Shown here one piece after another: positions 16,311-24,794 of a stretch of 57,002 nt of DNA; the stretch's first letter is position 1; every line of letters starts with the position of its first letter. This stretch comes from Candidatus Sulfotelmatobacter sp. (lineage in GTDB: Bacteria > Acidobacteriota > Terriglobia > Terriglobales > Acidobacteriaceae), in assembly GCA_030041415.1 (NCBI GenBank), contig JASHNX010000172.1:1-57002 (forward strand). The letters are read 5' to 3'. Under the pieces are notes generated by a model. That model searched no databases. It saw nothing but the letters and a program-made list of their open reading frames with translations, and was not told the origin of the DNA. A program made the position numbers and the translations under genes.

Positions 16311-16757
16311 CTACTTCTTTACCAGACTGGTGTGGCTGGCAACGCATTGCCACCGGCCATCGGAGAAAACCCACGTATCGGTAAACCGCCCGACGTGCTC
16401 ATACGGCTTACCCTGATAGGTTCCTTTCGTGCGGTAGGTTCCGATAACCACCGCGGAATCGCCATACATGCTGACCTTAGTGTCCTGAATGCTGAGGCTG
16501 GTCAAGTTGAACTGCGGATCCTTGATTCCTTCGAGAAACTGCGCCCGATCGCTGACCTCGCCGTCGTATTCGGTGTTGACGAAGTGAGCTCCGAGCATCG
16601 CGTCGAGCGCGCGAGCGTCGCGGTTCACCTGGGCTTCATTCCACAGGCGTTCCATAAATATCAGCTTATTGGGCTGTGAATCGTCTTTCGGTGTCTGCCC
16701 CGCCTGCCCGAGCGCAGTAAGAGCCAAAAGAAAACAGCAGAAAGTTGTTCGCAACAT
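16311..16757 (-). CDS. Exported SnoaL/DUF4440-like protein (NTF2 fold)
   Basis: The 148-residue product has a signal peptide (MLRTTFCCFLLALTALGQA) and one NTF2-like domain: FMERLWNEAQVNRDARALDA, then LEGIKDPQFNLTSLSIQDTK, then TDTWVFSDGRWQCVASHTSL. That pattern is typical of DUF4440/SnoaL-like proteins, small cone-shaped folds with diverse or unknown roles. The start at 16757 is chosen because it places the hydrophobic signal at the N-terminus. The ATG at 16808 would add 17 residues. Confidence 0.85.
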   Translation of the reverse strand: MLRTTFCCFLLALTALGQAGQTPKDDSQPNKLIFMERLWNEAQVNRDARALDAMLGAHFVNTEYDGEVSDRAQFLEGIKDPQFNLTSLSIQDTKVSMYGDSAVVIGTYRTKGTYQGKPYEHVGRFTDTWVFSDGRWQCVASHTSLVKK

Positions 16758-16936
16758 GATCTTGCTTATCCGCGCCATCCCCACGTGGAGCGGATACTGC
16801 GAAAACATAGCAACGGCAAGAGCGAAAAGCCACAGAAAGCACCCCTGGAACGATTACGGAGGTCATCGAAAGGGATAATTACCGGCGACGGCGCCGCCTC
16901 AATTGCAGCCATTCTCTTCCCGGAGTTCTTGCCCGC

Positions 16937-17956
16937 CTAGAAGGCCCAGCGCAGCAGAGATGCGCCTACCGTGAACCCTGCGCCCACCGATGCCATCAGC
17001 ACCAGACTTCCTTTTTTCAGCTTGCCCTCTTCAATCGCCGTATTCATGGCGAGCGGAATTGTGCCGGCGGTCGTGTTGCCGTAGCGGTCGATGTTGACGA
17101 TCACGCTTTCGGGGCGAAGACCAAGGCGATCGGCTGTGGCGTTGATGATGCGAAGATTCGCCTGGTGCGGAATGAAGGCATCGATATCGGAGCCTTTCAG
17201 CCCGTTGCGTTCGAGCAGATTCAAACATGCTTCCGTCTGCTTGCGAACCGCAAATTTGAACACCTGCTGGCCATCCTGATGAACGTAATGCATCTTCTGG
17301 TCGACGGTTTCGCGGGTGGAAGGATTCAGGCTGCCGCCGCCGGGCATGTAAAGAAAGCATCCGCCTGAGCCGTCGACTTCGTGAATGAAGTCGATTAAGC
17401 CGACTGAATCGTCGTCCGATCGCTCCAGAATCACCGCACCAGCGCCATCGCCGAAGATTACGCAAGTGGCGCGGTCGGTGTAATCGATGATGGAGGACAT
17501 GACGTCCGCTCCGATGACGAGTACCCGTTTGTGGGCTCCGCTGGCGACGAACTGCGCTCCAGTTTGCACGGCGTAAATGAAAGCCGAGCAGGCGCCCGAG
17601 AGGTCGAACCCCCAAACGCCACGAGCGCCGAGTTTGTGCTGCACCAGGCAAGCGGTTGAGGGAAAAAACATATCGGGCGTGACTGTGCCCACAATGATGG
17701 CGTCGATATCGCTGGGGCCGAGGCCCCGCTGCGCCAGAGCTTTCTTAGCCGCTTCGACGGCGAGGTCGCTGGTGGCGACGCCCTTATCAACGATGTGCCG
17801 CTCACGAATGCCGACGCGAGCCAGAATCCATTCGTCGTTCGTGTCGACCATTTTTTCGAGATCGGCGTTGGTAAGAAGACGCGGTGGAACGTAGGTGCCG
17901 AGGGCGCTGATCTTGACCCGCACACCGGTGCGGGCAGGGTCGGGGGAATCGTTCAA
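16937..17956 (-). CDS. fabH: 3-oxoacyl-ACP synthase III (FabH, KAS III)
   Basis: The 339-residue protein has the KAS III fold and all three catalytic residues in context: Cys in [16 protein letters not shown], His in [14 protein letters not shown], and Asn in [17 protein letters not shown]. FabH condenses acetyl-CoA with malonyl-ACP to start fatty-acid synthesis. The start codon is TTG, supported by AGGAGC six nucleotides upstream. A small gene lies 101 nt upstream in the same direction and may share its transcript. No other fab genes are adjacent. Confidence 0.95.
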   Translation of the reverse strand: MNDSPDPARTGVRVKISALGTYVPPRLLTNADLEKMVDTNDEWILARVGIRERHIVDKGVATSDLAVEAAKKALAQRGLGPSDIDAIIVGTVTPDMFFPSTACLVQHKLGARGVWGFDLSGACSAFIYAVQTGAQFVASGAHKRVLVIGADVMSSIIDYTDRATCVIFGDGAGAVILERSDDDSVGLIDFIHEVDGSGGCFLYMPGGGSLNPSTRETVDQKMHYVHQDGQQVFKFAVRKQTEACLNLLERNGLKGSDIDAFIPHQANLRIINATADRLGLRPESVIVNIDRYGNTTAGTIPLAMNTAIEEGKLKKGSLVLMASVGAGFTVGASLLRWAF

Positions 17957-18057
17957 TTCGAGCTCCTGAAAAAACGGAACAAGTATTGTGAACGATTGCG
18001 CGATGATTGTCTAACTGGTTGCTATTTTCGCTTCTACCGGCTTCGGCGTTCTTTTTC

Positions 18058-18336
18058 TCAGGCCGCGCAGCGTTTTCGCTCGAGCTGCATCCACTCGCGA
18101 ATGAAGTTGGGGCAGGCGACGATTCCGAAGTAGCGGCCTTCGCCTTTGATGAGATAGTCCAAGGCATCGTGATCTAGTTGCTCAAGATGAACCATATCGA
18201 GCAGCGGCCAAAGGCCGCAATCGATCGCCGAGCCTACAAGCTGGTCCAGATAGGAAAGATGGCCAAGCGACAGGCTGCCTGAAACGCGAATGGTGACGGA
18301 CGGAGAGATCGATTTCTCAGAGGCATTAGGAGACAT
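18058..18336 (-). CDS. Small conserved-looking protein of unknown function, possibly STAS-like
   Basis: A 92-residue protein whose strand/helix alternation (VTIRVSGSLSLGHLSYLDQL, then ALDYLIKGEGRYFGIVACP) is reminiscent of a STAS domain, a suggestion only. It lies upstream of fabH on the same strand. A nested palindrome at 18352-18384 sits just upstream of its ATG within a predicted promoter, so it is probably a regulated gene. Confidence 0.65.
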   Translation of the reverse strand: MSPNASEKSISPSVTIRVSGSLSLGHLSYLDQLVGSAIDCGLWPLLDMVHLEQLDHDALDYLIKGEGRYFGIVACPNFIREWMQLERKRCAA

Positions 18337-18351
18337 GATTGCGCGGCCCTT

Positions 18352-18384
18352 TTAAGAATATTTGTCAGATATCTGACTTCTTAA
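18352..18384 (-). promoter_or_regulatory. Nested palindrome within a predicted promoter (operator candidate)
   Basis: The perfect 14-nt palindrome GTCAGATATCTGAC at 18364-18377 is flanked by a second inverted pair, TTAAGAA at 18352-18358 and TTCTTAA at 18378-18384. On the minus strand, TTAAGA and TATTCT lie 18 nt apart and could be the -35 and -10 boxes. The palindrome then fills the spacer, a common place for repressor operators. The site begins 16 nt upstream of the 92-residue gene. Confidence 0.5.
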
Positions 18385-18470
18385 GGACGGGAGCGGCGCG
18401 AGTTTCTTGCGCAGGGAGTTGTAAGAAGTGTGTAAAGAATCGTGGCGCAAACACTCCGGCGAGACCCAAT

Positions 18471-19022
18471 TCAAAACTCGTAGGTCGGGGGAGTTATGCC
18501 CTTCACTCGCATATAAACTTCGCATTGTGCGCGGTGATGCGCAGTGTGAACAAACATGTTCATGATCATTGCCCGGCCGTCGGGATCGGTACGGCCTTTC
18601 CACGAGTCGATGTGCCAGGTGCGCCTGAGTTGCTCAGGCGTTATCTGCGGCAGCACGGCGATGACGTAATCGAAAGACTGATCGAGCATTTTGAGGACGG
18701 ATGGTTTATCCGAAGGAAGCGGCTTGTTGTCATCAAGCGGAAACGGCATTTTGATCCCGGTGATTTCGTTGAAACGGTACACGTTTGAAGCCGCGATGTG
18801 CACCATCTGCTCGCCGAAAGTCATTTCCGCGGGATTGGGTTTGAAGTCGTACAGGTCCGCAGGCATGGCATTTGCTACGTCGATGGTGAACTGCTTGGAG
18901 ATTTGCCAGTCCTGAATAAACTCCGCCGTTTCGAGAATGGAAGTGACCTTTGCGGCTTGCGCGACTGCGAAAGAGGAACCGCACAGAAACGAAAAAACCA
19001 GCATGCGGCCTAGGAAACTCAT
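18471..19022 (-). CDS. Exported DinB-family protein
   Basis: A 183-residue protein with a signal peptide (MLVFSFLCGSSFAVAQA) followed by a DinB/YfiT-like four-helix bundle. The three metal-binding histidines of such folds appear as GEQMVHIAASNVYRFNEI (first His) and FVHTAHHRAQCEVYMRVKG (the pair near the C-terminus). Known DinB-family enzymes are metal-dependent, often thiol transferases, but this one is exported and its substrate is unknown. GGAGG seven to eight nucleotides upstream fixes the ATG at 19022. Confidence 0.85.
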   Translation of the reverse strand: MSFLGRMLVFSFLCGSSFAVAQAAKVTSILETAEFIQDWQISKQFTIDVANAMPADLYDFKPNPAEMTFGEQMVHIAASNVYRFNEITGIKMPFPLDDNKPLPSDKPSVLKMLDQSFDYVIAVLPQITPEQLRRTWHIDSWKGRTDPDGRAMIMNMFVHTAHHRAQCEVYMRVKGITPPTYEF

Positions 19023-19097
19023 TTGCGATCCTCCATTTAGCATCAGTTTTGGACGAGTCTTTTCCCTGAAAGCTAAACCAATGAGCCCACAAGTAAG

Positions 19098-19200
19098 CCA
19101 GGCACCGGCAACTCACTGCACACGCAAGAGCCCGTTACCGTTGCTTCCTTCCGGACCTGGCGGGGTTGGCGAGAGTGCGTCGCGTGAGACCGATGCCTGA
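19098..19200 (-). ncRNA. ffs: Bacterial small signal recognition particle RNA (4.5S RNA)
   Basis: The minus strand contains CCAGGTCCGGAAGGAAGCAA, the universally conserved SRP RNA apical loop and Ffh-binding region. The two ends pair: CAGGCATCGG at the 5' side with CCGGTGCCTG at the 3' side, closing a single long hairpin of about 103 nt, the usual size of small bacterial SRP RNA. It binds Ffh to target membrane proteins to the translocon. TAAAAT at 19209-19214 predicts transcription to begin at about 19200-19202, in agreement with the folded 5' end. The exact 3' end is uncertain by a few nucleotides. Confidence 0.93.
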
Positions 19201-19208
19201 CCGAGATC

Positions 19209-19214
19209 ATTTTA
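19209..19214 (-). promoter_or_regulatory. -10 box (TAAAAT) of the SRP RNA gene
   Basis: TAAAAT on the minus strand lies 8-9 nt before the predicted 5' end of the SRP RNA. No consensus -35 box is visible. Confidence 0.5.
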
Positions 19215-19415
19215 ACAAAGTGCGGCGAAATGACCTGGCGGCCGCGGCCCATTCTGCGAAGGGCTGTGGTGACTTTCGGTGCAAGGAATTGCCGCCAGGG
19301 CCTTCCATTCAGAAAGCGGTTGTCGAAGAATGGACGAAGTGACTGGGACACCGGTCCCGCTTTGCGAAATTCAGTCGGAACACGAATCATTGTGCCAAAC
19401 GGCAAAAACCATCTG

Positions 19416-21620
19416 ATGCCGCAGTCCACTTCACAACACGACGTTATTCCAGTGTCGCAGGCGATCAACAAATACTTCGAGATTTCCATCTATCTCCTGG
19501 TACTGATGGGCTTTGGCACGCTGGCAAGCACCGGCACGCTCGATCTACCGACGGTGGCGCTGGTCGGCGGAGCGCTCGCCCTCCGTGGATATCTGTTGGC
19601 GAGAAACCGGCGTTTGTTCTTTTCGGAGCGCTGGACAACGCCCCTCAGCGTCGCTTACTTCGTTTTCTACGCTGCTGACTATTTTCTGTTTTCTCGCAGC
19701 TTTCTTGCCGCAACCATTCATCTCGTTCTGTTTGCAGTGGTCGTGCGAACCTTCTCGCTGCGTCGTGACCGCGATTATGTGATGCTGACGATCATCGCAT
19801 TTCTCATGGTGTTGGCATCGGCGGTGCTAACTGTCGACAGCATTTTCCTCGCATTCTTTGCGGGATTTATGCTGACCGGCGTAGCCAGTTTCATCCTCAT
19901 GGAAATGAGGCGTTCGGGACGCGCGGCCGAGGCTCACGCCCGCCACTCGCCGGATGCACATGAACATCGGCATCTCGCTTTTTCGCTGGCACGGCTAACG
20001 CCAATATTGGCAGCCATGATTCTGGCGGGAGCCGCAGTCATCTTTTTTGTTCTTCCGCGTACGGCTTCCGGGTATATGGGCGCCTACGCCTTCGGCACCA
20101 ACTACTCCACCGGATTCAGCGACCGGGTGCAGCTGGGAGGAATCGGGCAGATCCAGCAATCGACCGCCGTGGTCATGCACATCCAGATCGAGGGAGACAA
20201 AGCAGGGGAATACGCACTGCATTGGCGCGGAATCTCGTTGGCGACTTTCGATGGGATCAACTGGTCGAATACACCGCGGCAATACGTGCTGCCGCGGAAT
20301 CCCGACGGAACGTTCACGATTCCCGGATTCAGCCAGGGAGCAACGCTTAATTCAGCCGAACGCATCGCAGCCACTGGCCAGGAGCCCGGACGCGTGATTC
20401 ATTATCGCGTACTGATGGAACCCATCGGAACGAACGTATTTTTTCTCGCGCCCTGGGCACGCCGAGTCACCGGAGTCTATCGGCGGCTGCAGATCGATTC
20501 AGGAGGGGCGGTAACAAACTCCGACGCGCAGGGCGGAGTTGGAATCTACGAAGCGGACTCGGACATTTCCCAGCCGTCCGCGACTCTGCTCCGGCGAGCG
20601 GGAGGTTTCGTTCCACCGTTTGCCGCGGAATATCTTCGCGTTCCCGAACTCGATTCACGGATTCCGCAACTGGCCCAGCAGATCGCAGGTTCGACTTCCA
20701 ACAATTACGACAAGGCAGATGCGATCGAGAAATATCTCAAGACCCATTACGGGTATACGCTGCAGTTACTGCGGTCGCCGGTAGCCGATCCGTTGGCAAA
20801 CTTCTTGTTCGAGCGCCGGCAGGGTCATTGCGAATATTTCGCTTCTTCTATGGCGGTGATGCTCCGAACCCTTGGCATCCCAGCCAGGATTGTGAATGGA
20901 TTTCGCAGTTCCGAATTCAATGACATCACCGGCCAGTACGTGATTCGGGCACGAGACGCGCACTCCTGGGTGGAGGCATACTTCCCCGGCTACGGATGGA
21001 TCACTTTTGATCCAACGCCGGGCGGATCGGTGGGATCGGTACGAGGCTGGGATCGCATCGCACTGTACCTCGATGCCGCCGCATCATTCTGGCGGGAGTG
21101 GGTAGTGAGTTACGACTCGTCGCATCAGTACCTTCTCGGCCATTCGATGATCAGGGGCACGCGCAACAATGCAGATCGAATGCGAATGAAGGCGCAGCTG
21201 CTTTATTTGCGCATGTTGCACTGGGTAAGAGGAACCCAGCAAGGCGTGCGGGCAATGCAGTCCCGGTGGCTGTGGACAAGCCTCTTGGCTGCTGTCGCCA
21301 TCCTTCTTCTGGCAAATCTCAGCCGAATTTTTCGCATGATTCGGATGAGGCGACTGACCACCCATCCGGAACGCTCTCCAGAACAGGCGGCAACGATGTG
21401 GTACAAGCGTATGGTCCGCTGCCTGTCGCGACGCGGAGTCGAAAAAGCGAAATCAGCTACTGCGCAGGAATTCGTATCGACAATCGCCGATGCAGAGCTG
21501 CGAACCCAGGTAGGATTATTCAGCGAAGCGTATGAATTGGCGCGCTTCGGCAACTCCGCCAAGGACGCAAGAAGACTTCCGCAGTTGCTCGAGGAGGTGG
21601 AATCGGCAGGAAAGCGCTAA
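19416..21620 (+). CDS. TgpA-like membrane transglutaminase (DUF3488/DUF4129)
   Basis: The 734-residue protein has an N-terminal block of about six membrane helices (DUF3488), a periplasmic transglutaminase-like domain, another membrane helix near residue 620 and a C-terminal DUF4129 tail. The transglutaminase triad is intact: Cys in RRQGHCEYFASSMAV, His in RARDAHSWVEAYFPG and Asp in WITFDPTPGG. This matches TgpA, an essential Pseudomonas envelope protein of uncertain substrate. The ATG at 19416 is chosen because a frame starting at 19230 has no coding character and overlaps the SRP RNA promoter. No good ribosome-binding site is visible, and no AAA-ATPase/DUF58 partner genes are adjacent. Confidence 0.9.
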   Translation: MPQSTSQHDVIPVSQAINKYFEISIYLLVLMGFGTLASTGTLDLPTVALVGGALALRGYLLARNRRLFFSERWTTPLSVAYFVFYAADYFLFSRSFLAATIHLVLFAVVVRTFSLRRDRDYVMLTIIAFLMVLASAVLTVDSIFLAFFAGFMLTGVASFILMEMRRSGRAAEAHARHSPDAHEHRHLAFSLARLTPILAAMILAGAAVIFFVLPRTASGYMGAYAFGTNYSTGFSDRVQLGGIGQIQQSTAVVMHIQIEGDKAGEYALHWRGISLATFDGINWSNTPRQYVLPRNPDGTFTIPGFSQGATLNSAERIAATGQEPGRVIHYRVLMEPIGTNVFFLAPWARRVTGVYRRLQIDSGGAVTNSDAQGGVGIYEADSDISQPSATLLRRAGGFVPPFAAEYLRVPELDSRIPQLAQQIAGSTSNNYDKADAIEKYLKTHYGYTLQLLRSPVADPLANFLFERRQGHCEYFASSMAVMLRTLGIPARIVNGFRSSEFNDITGQYVIRARDAHSWVEAYFPGYGWITFDPTPGGSVGSVRGWDRIALYLDAAASFWREWVVSYDSSHQYLLGHSMIRGTRNNADRMRMKAQLLYLRMLHWVRGTQQGVRAMQSRWLWTSLLAAVAILLLANLSRIFRMIRMRRLTTHPERSPEQAATMWYKRMVRCLSRRGVEKAKSATAQEFVSTIADAELRTQVGLFSEAYELARFGNSAKDARRLPQLLEEVESAGKR

Positions 21621-21657
21621 CCTTTGCGACGCCAAGGGCATCGCCTGGCCACTCGTA

Positions 21658-22317
21658 TCAAAAATGCCAGACTGGACCCCCTCCAACCAAATAGTTGTGC
21701 TGGCGAGTTTTTCCGGTCATTGCAAGAGGCAAATCCGGCGTTCCCGACCAGAAATCGCGCACCTCTCCACGAATCACCAACCGGCGGAGACGGCCCCACA
21801 AAGGCCGTGCGTCTAATCCAAATCCTCCTTGCAGGACCCCGGAAGTGGACGATTTGCCTGGATTTGTTCCTCCGTAGAGAAGATTATTATTTTCGCTAAA
21901 ATGGGCAAAACCTCCGCCAAAACTCAGCCACGGCGAGACTCTGGTATTGGGAAAAAGGTTGGCACGCAGTGCAGGCGTGATGAAAATCTGCCGGTAATCT
22001 TCGGGAACGACGTTCGCGCCGGAGTTGAGATCCTCGTCAAGATTAAAAACTGCAGGCGCTTCGGCCGAGATCGCATACACATCATTCCCCAGGAGATGCC
22101 GCGCGTAGTTTAATTCGAACGTGAACCCCTTGCCGGAGCGAACGTAAGGATTGAAGTAAGTCGCGCCCTGGATTCCCTGATTGCTGATGAAAATCCGACC
22201 CAGAGATACGCCGATTTCATTTTTCTCGTCGCTGTATCGATCTTGGGCGACTGAGGTGACGCTAAGGAGAGAACACGCCATTGCCAAGACTAGGATGATG
22301 GCACGCTTCTGAGGCAC
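21658..22317 (-). CDS. Outer-membrane beta-barrel-like exported protein
   Basis: A 219-residue protein with a signal peptide (IILVLAMACSLLSVTSVAQ) and alternating hydrophobic/polar strands ending in an aromatic residue (YLVGGGPVWHF), the pattern of a small outer-membrane barrel of OmpW/OmpX type. Strands such as GFTFELNYARHLLG and RANLFPNTRVSPWLSFGGGF support this. The start codon is GTG with GGAGGG upstream. It is convergent with the transglutaminase gene, 37 nt apart, and divergent from rimO. Confidence 0.75.
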   Translation of the reverse strand: MPQKRAIILVLAMACSLLSVTSVAQDRYSDEKNEIGVSLGRIFISNQGIQGATYFNPYVRSGKGFTFELNYARHLLGNDVYAISAEAPAVFNLDEDLNSGANVVPEDYRQIFITPALRANLFPNTRVSPWLSFGGGFAHFSENNNLLYGGTNPGKSSTSGVLQGGFGLDARPLWGRLRRLVIRGEVRDFWSGTPDLPLAMTGKTRQHNYLVGGGPVWHF

Positions 22318-22480
22318 CTTCCCTCCAGAGCCAGAACTGCATTTTCGGCGGCGCCTTTAGCGTAGCACGCTGTTTCGCGTGGCTTATCCGGCGGGAGTTG
22401 CTTTCTAAGGTGCCTGTAGTCGCGTCTTCGTAGCTGCCGCTTCGCACGGAATCCGCCAGAGGGTTAGTTGGAGAAAATGC

Positions 22481-22486
22481 TAAAAT
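22481..22486 (+). promoter_or_regulatory. Candidate -10 box (TAAAAT) close to the rimO start
   Basis: TAAAAT ends 11 nt before the rimO ATG, predicting transcription to begin about 5 nt upstream of the start codon and leaving a nearly leaderless message. Confidence 0.4.
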
Positions 22487-22497
22487 AAGGCAATTTC

Positions 22498-24036
22498 ATG
22501 CCCGCAAAGAGCCTCACTGTTTCACCAGAAAGAAAAAAAACAGACAACGCGATAGCCGGAAGCAACACGGCTGCAGCGCGTCCGCCAGAAGCGCGTCCAC
22601 AAAAAGTTGGCTTTGTGAGCCTGGGCTGCCCGAAGAACCTGGTTGACAGTGAAGTGATGATGGGCCTGTTGGCGCGCGCAGGCGCTGAACTTTCGCCGAA
22701 ACCGGAGGATGCAGACGTAATCGTGGTGAATACATGCTCTTTCATTGAGACAGCCCAAGAGGAATCGGTAAATACGATTCTTGAAATGGCGGAGCAGAAG
22801 AAATCTGGCCGAGCAAAAAAGCTCGTGGTGGCCGGCTGCCTGGTGGAGCGATTTCGAGAGGAGATCCGCCGGCAAATTCCGGAGGTGGACGCGGTGGTGG
22901 GCACGGGCGAACTGCGAAATATTCTATCGGCAACCGGCGTCGCTCCGGCTTCTGCCCCGCCGCAAAGTGATTTGCCTTTCATCGTGCTGAATTCGCGGCC
23001 GGAGGCGGATGCGCGCGCGGCGCATGGCAGATTTTCGCGCGAGCCATGGGATGGAGCGATTGCCGATCTGCCCAATTATTTATACGACGATGAGACGCCG
23101 CGAATCCTAGCCACGCCAAGGCATTCTGCCTATATCAAGATCGCGGAGGGTTGTGATCATCCCTGCAGCTTTTGCATCATTCCGCAGTTGCGAGGGAAAT
23201 TCCGGTCGCGCCGGTTCGAGTCGGTGATCGCCGAAGCAGAGCGGTTGGCAGAGGGCGGCGTGCGGGAAATCACGCTCATCGGGCAGGACACAACCTGCTA
23301 CGGCGAAGATTTCGGATTGAAGGACGGCCTGGCGTTGTTGCTTGAACGGCTGGCCAAGATCGAGGATCTGCGTTGGATTCGTTTTCTCTATGCCTATCCG
23401 AACAAAATTACAGCCCGGCTCCTGCAAACGATAGCGGATAACGAAAAGGTTTGTTCGTACGTGGACGTGCCTTTGCAACATGCGTCGGCGAGCGTACTGA
23501 AGCGGATGAAGCGTGGAGGCGGGGCCGGGGTGTTTTCCCGCTCCATCGAGAAGATGCGCAGCGCGATTCCGAATCTTACCCTGCGCACCTCGTTTATCGT
23601 CGGCTTCCCGGGAGAAACAGAAAAAGAGTTCGAAGAGCTCTGCGATTTTGTGAGCGACTCCAAATTCGACTGGATGGGCACGTTTTCCTACTCCGACCAG
23701 GAAGGCGGGAGTGCGTACGAATCGGAGGGCAAGATTCCACACCGCGAGATCGAACGGCGGCGCAAACACTTGATGGAGATCCAGCGGCAGATTAGCAAAA
23801 AGAAAAAGAAGCATCTGATCGGACGCAAGCTCGATTTACTCCTGGAAGGCGTTTCCGAAGAAACCGAGCTCCTGCTGGAAGGGCGGACGCCCATGCACGC
23901 GCCAGAAATCGACGGGAAGGTTTTTGTGAACGATTTTCCGCCCGAGCTCACACCGACGCCAGGCCAGTTTTACCGCTGTGAGATTACGGAAGCGCACGAT
24001 TATGATCTGGTCGCCCGAATTCTGGAGCCGTCTTGA
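22498..24036 (+). CDS. rimO: Ribosomal protein uS12 methylthiotransferase RimO
   Basis: A 512-residue radical-SAM enzyme that methylthiolates an aspartate of ribosomal protein S12. It has the three expected parts: an N-terminal UPF0004 domain (VGFVSLGCPKNLVDSEVMMG, ADVIVVNTCSFIETA), the radical-SAM core with CDHPCSFCIIPQLRGKFRSR at about residues 218-237, and a C-terminal TRAM domain. The SxGCPKNxVDSE block distinguishes RimO from MiaB. It is longer than typical RimO because of a roughly 35-residue N-terminal extension and a loop of about 50 residues around 140-195. Confidence 0.95.
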   Translation: MPAKSLTVSPERKKTDNAIAGSNTAAARPPEARPQKVGFVSLGCPKNLVDSEVMMGLLARAGAELSPKPEDADVIVVNTCSFIETAQEESVNTILEMAEQKKSGRAKKLVVAGCLVERFREEIRRQIPEVDAVVGTGELRNILSATGVAPASAPPQSDLPFIVLNSRPEADARAAHGRFSREPWDGAIADLPNYLYDDETPRILATPRHSAYIKIAEGCDHPCSFCIIPQLRGKFRSRRFESVIAEAERLAEGGVREITLIGQDTTCYGEDFGLKDGLALLLERLAKIEDLRWIRFLYAYPNKITARLLQTIADNEKVCSYVDVPLQHASASVLKRMKRGGGAGVFSRSIEKMRSAIPNLTLRTSFIVGFPGETEKEFEELCDFVSDSKFDWMGTFSYSDQEGGSAYESEGKIPHREIERRRKHLMEIQRQISKKKKKHLIGRKLDLLLEGVSEETELLLEGRTPMHAPEIDGKVFVNDFPPELTPTPGQFYRCEITEAHDYDLVARILEPS

Positions 24037-24074
24037 GGTTCAATTCAGGTCACGACTGATTTACTGCCTGCGTT

Positions 24075-24287
24075 ATGGTTCGCAAACGCTCTCTCAAGCT
24101 TCGATGCCCTATCTGTAAGAAACCCGTAAAGAGCACTGATCCCGAGTTTCCCTTCTGCACCGAGCGCTGCCGGACAATTGATTTGGGAAAATGGGCGAGC
24201 GGAGCTTATGTAGTTGCATCTCCCGTGACAGATGCGGACGAACTGCCGCGGATGAGCGATCCTGAAGACCATGGAAAATCAGAGTAG
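24075..24287 (+). CDS. yacG: DNA gyrase inhibitor YacG (zinc-binding)
   Basis: A 70-residue protein with the YacG zinc ribbon: LRCPICKKPV and FPFCTERCRTIDLGKWASGA, giving CxxC...CxxxC ligands and the conserved R-x-x-D-L-x-x-W. In E. coli YacG binds GyrB and blocks gyrase DNA binding. It starts 38 nt after rimO and overlaps pgpA by 17 nt, so all three are probably cotranscribed. Confidence 0.93.
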   Translation: MVRKRSLKLRCPICKKPVKSTDPEFPFCTERCRTIDLGKWASGAYVVASPVTDADELPRMSDPEDHGKSE

Positions 24288-24765
24288 TAATTCGACTCCG
24301 CGGTTGGCCATGCTGATTGCCACATTCTTCGGAATCGGGCGGCTGCGGCCCGGACCGGGGACCTGGGCGTCGGGGATAACCGTGTTACTGTGGACGGCAT
24401 TTGCGCACGCTTTGGCGCCTTCCCAGCGAACGCCTTTCGCCATCGGGCTGGCGTTTGTTGTTGCCGTAATTGGCATTCCCTCGGCAACACGCGTGTCGCG
24501 AGCGACGGGAATCAAAGATCCGCAGTTCGTCGTCATCGATGAAGTTGGCGGTCAGCTTGTGGCCTTAATTTGCGTGCCTCTCGCATGGAAATCTTTTCTG
24601 GCGAGCTTTATACTTTTTCGTGTCTTCGATATTTTGAAGCCGCCTCCGGTTCGACAATTGGAGGCGCTGCCTGAGGGCACGGGAATCGTTCTGGACGACG
24701 TTGCAGCCGGACTCTATGCGTTAATTGTGGTGCATCTCTTGCTGCGCTTCGTTCTTCTAAAATAA
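24271..24765 (+). CDS. pgpA: Phosphatidylglycerophosphatase A
   Basis: A 164-residue membrane enzyme that dephosphorylates phosphatidylglycerol phosphate. PgpA motifs are visible: FGIGRLRPGPGTWASGI near the N-terminus, DPQFVVIDEVGGQLVALI at about residues 83-100, and RVFDILKPPPVRQLEALPEG near 118-137, followed by GIVLDDVAAGLYA. Four hydrophobic segments surround them. It overlaps yacG by 17 nt. Confidence 0.94.
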   Translation: MENQSSNSTPRLAMLIATFFGIGRLRPGPGTWASGITVLLWTAFAHALAPSQRTPFAIGLAFVVAVIGIPSATRVSRATGIKDPQFVVIDEVGGQLVALICVPLAWKSFLASFILFRVFDILKPPPVRQLEALPEGTGIVLDDVAAGLYALIVVHLLLRFVLLK

Positions 24766-24794
24766 ATGGCTCCCGGCAGTTCGAATATTTCCTC

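Noticed and set aside
19230-19415. Sixty-two-codon extension of the transglutaminase gene
   Set aside because: The sequence is not hydrophobic or conserved-looking and it overlaps the upstream region of the SRP RNA gene.
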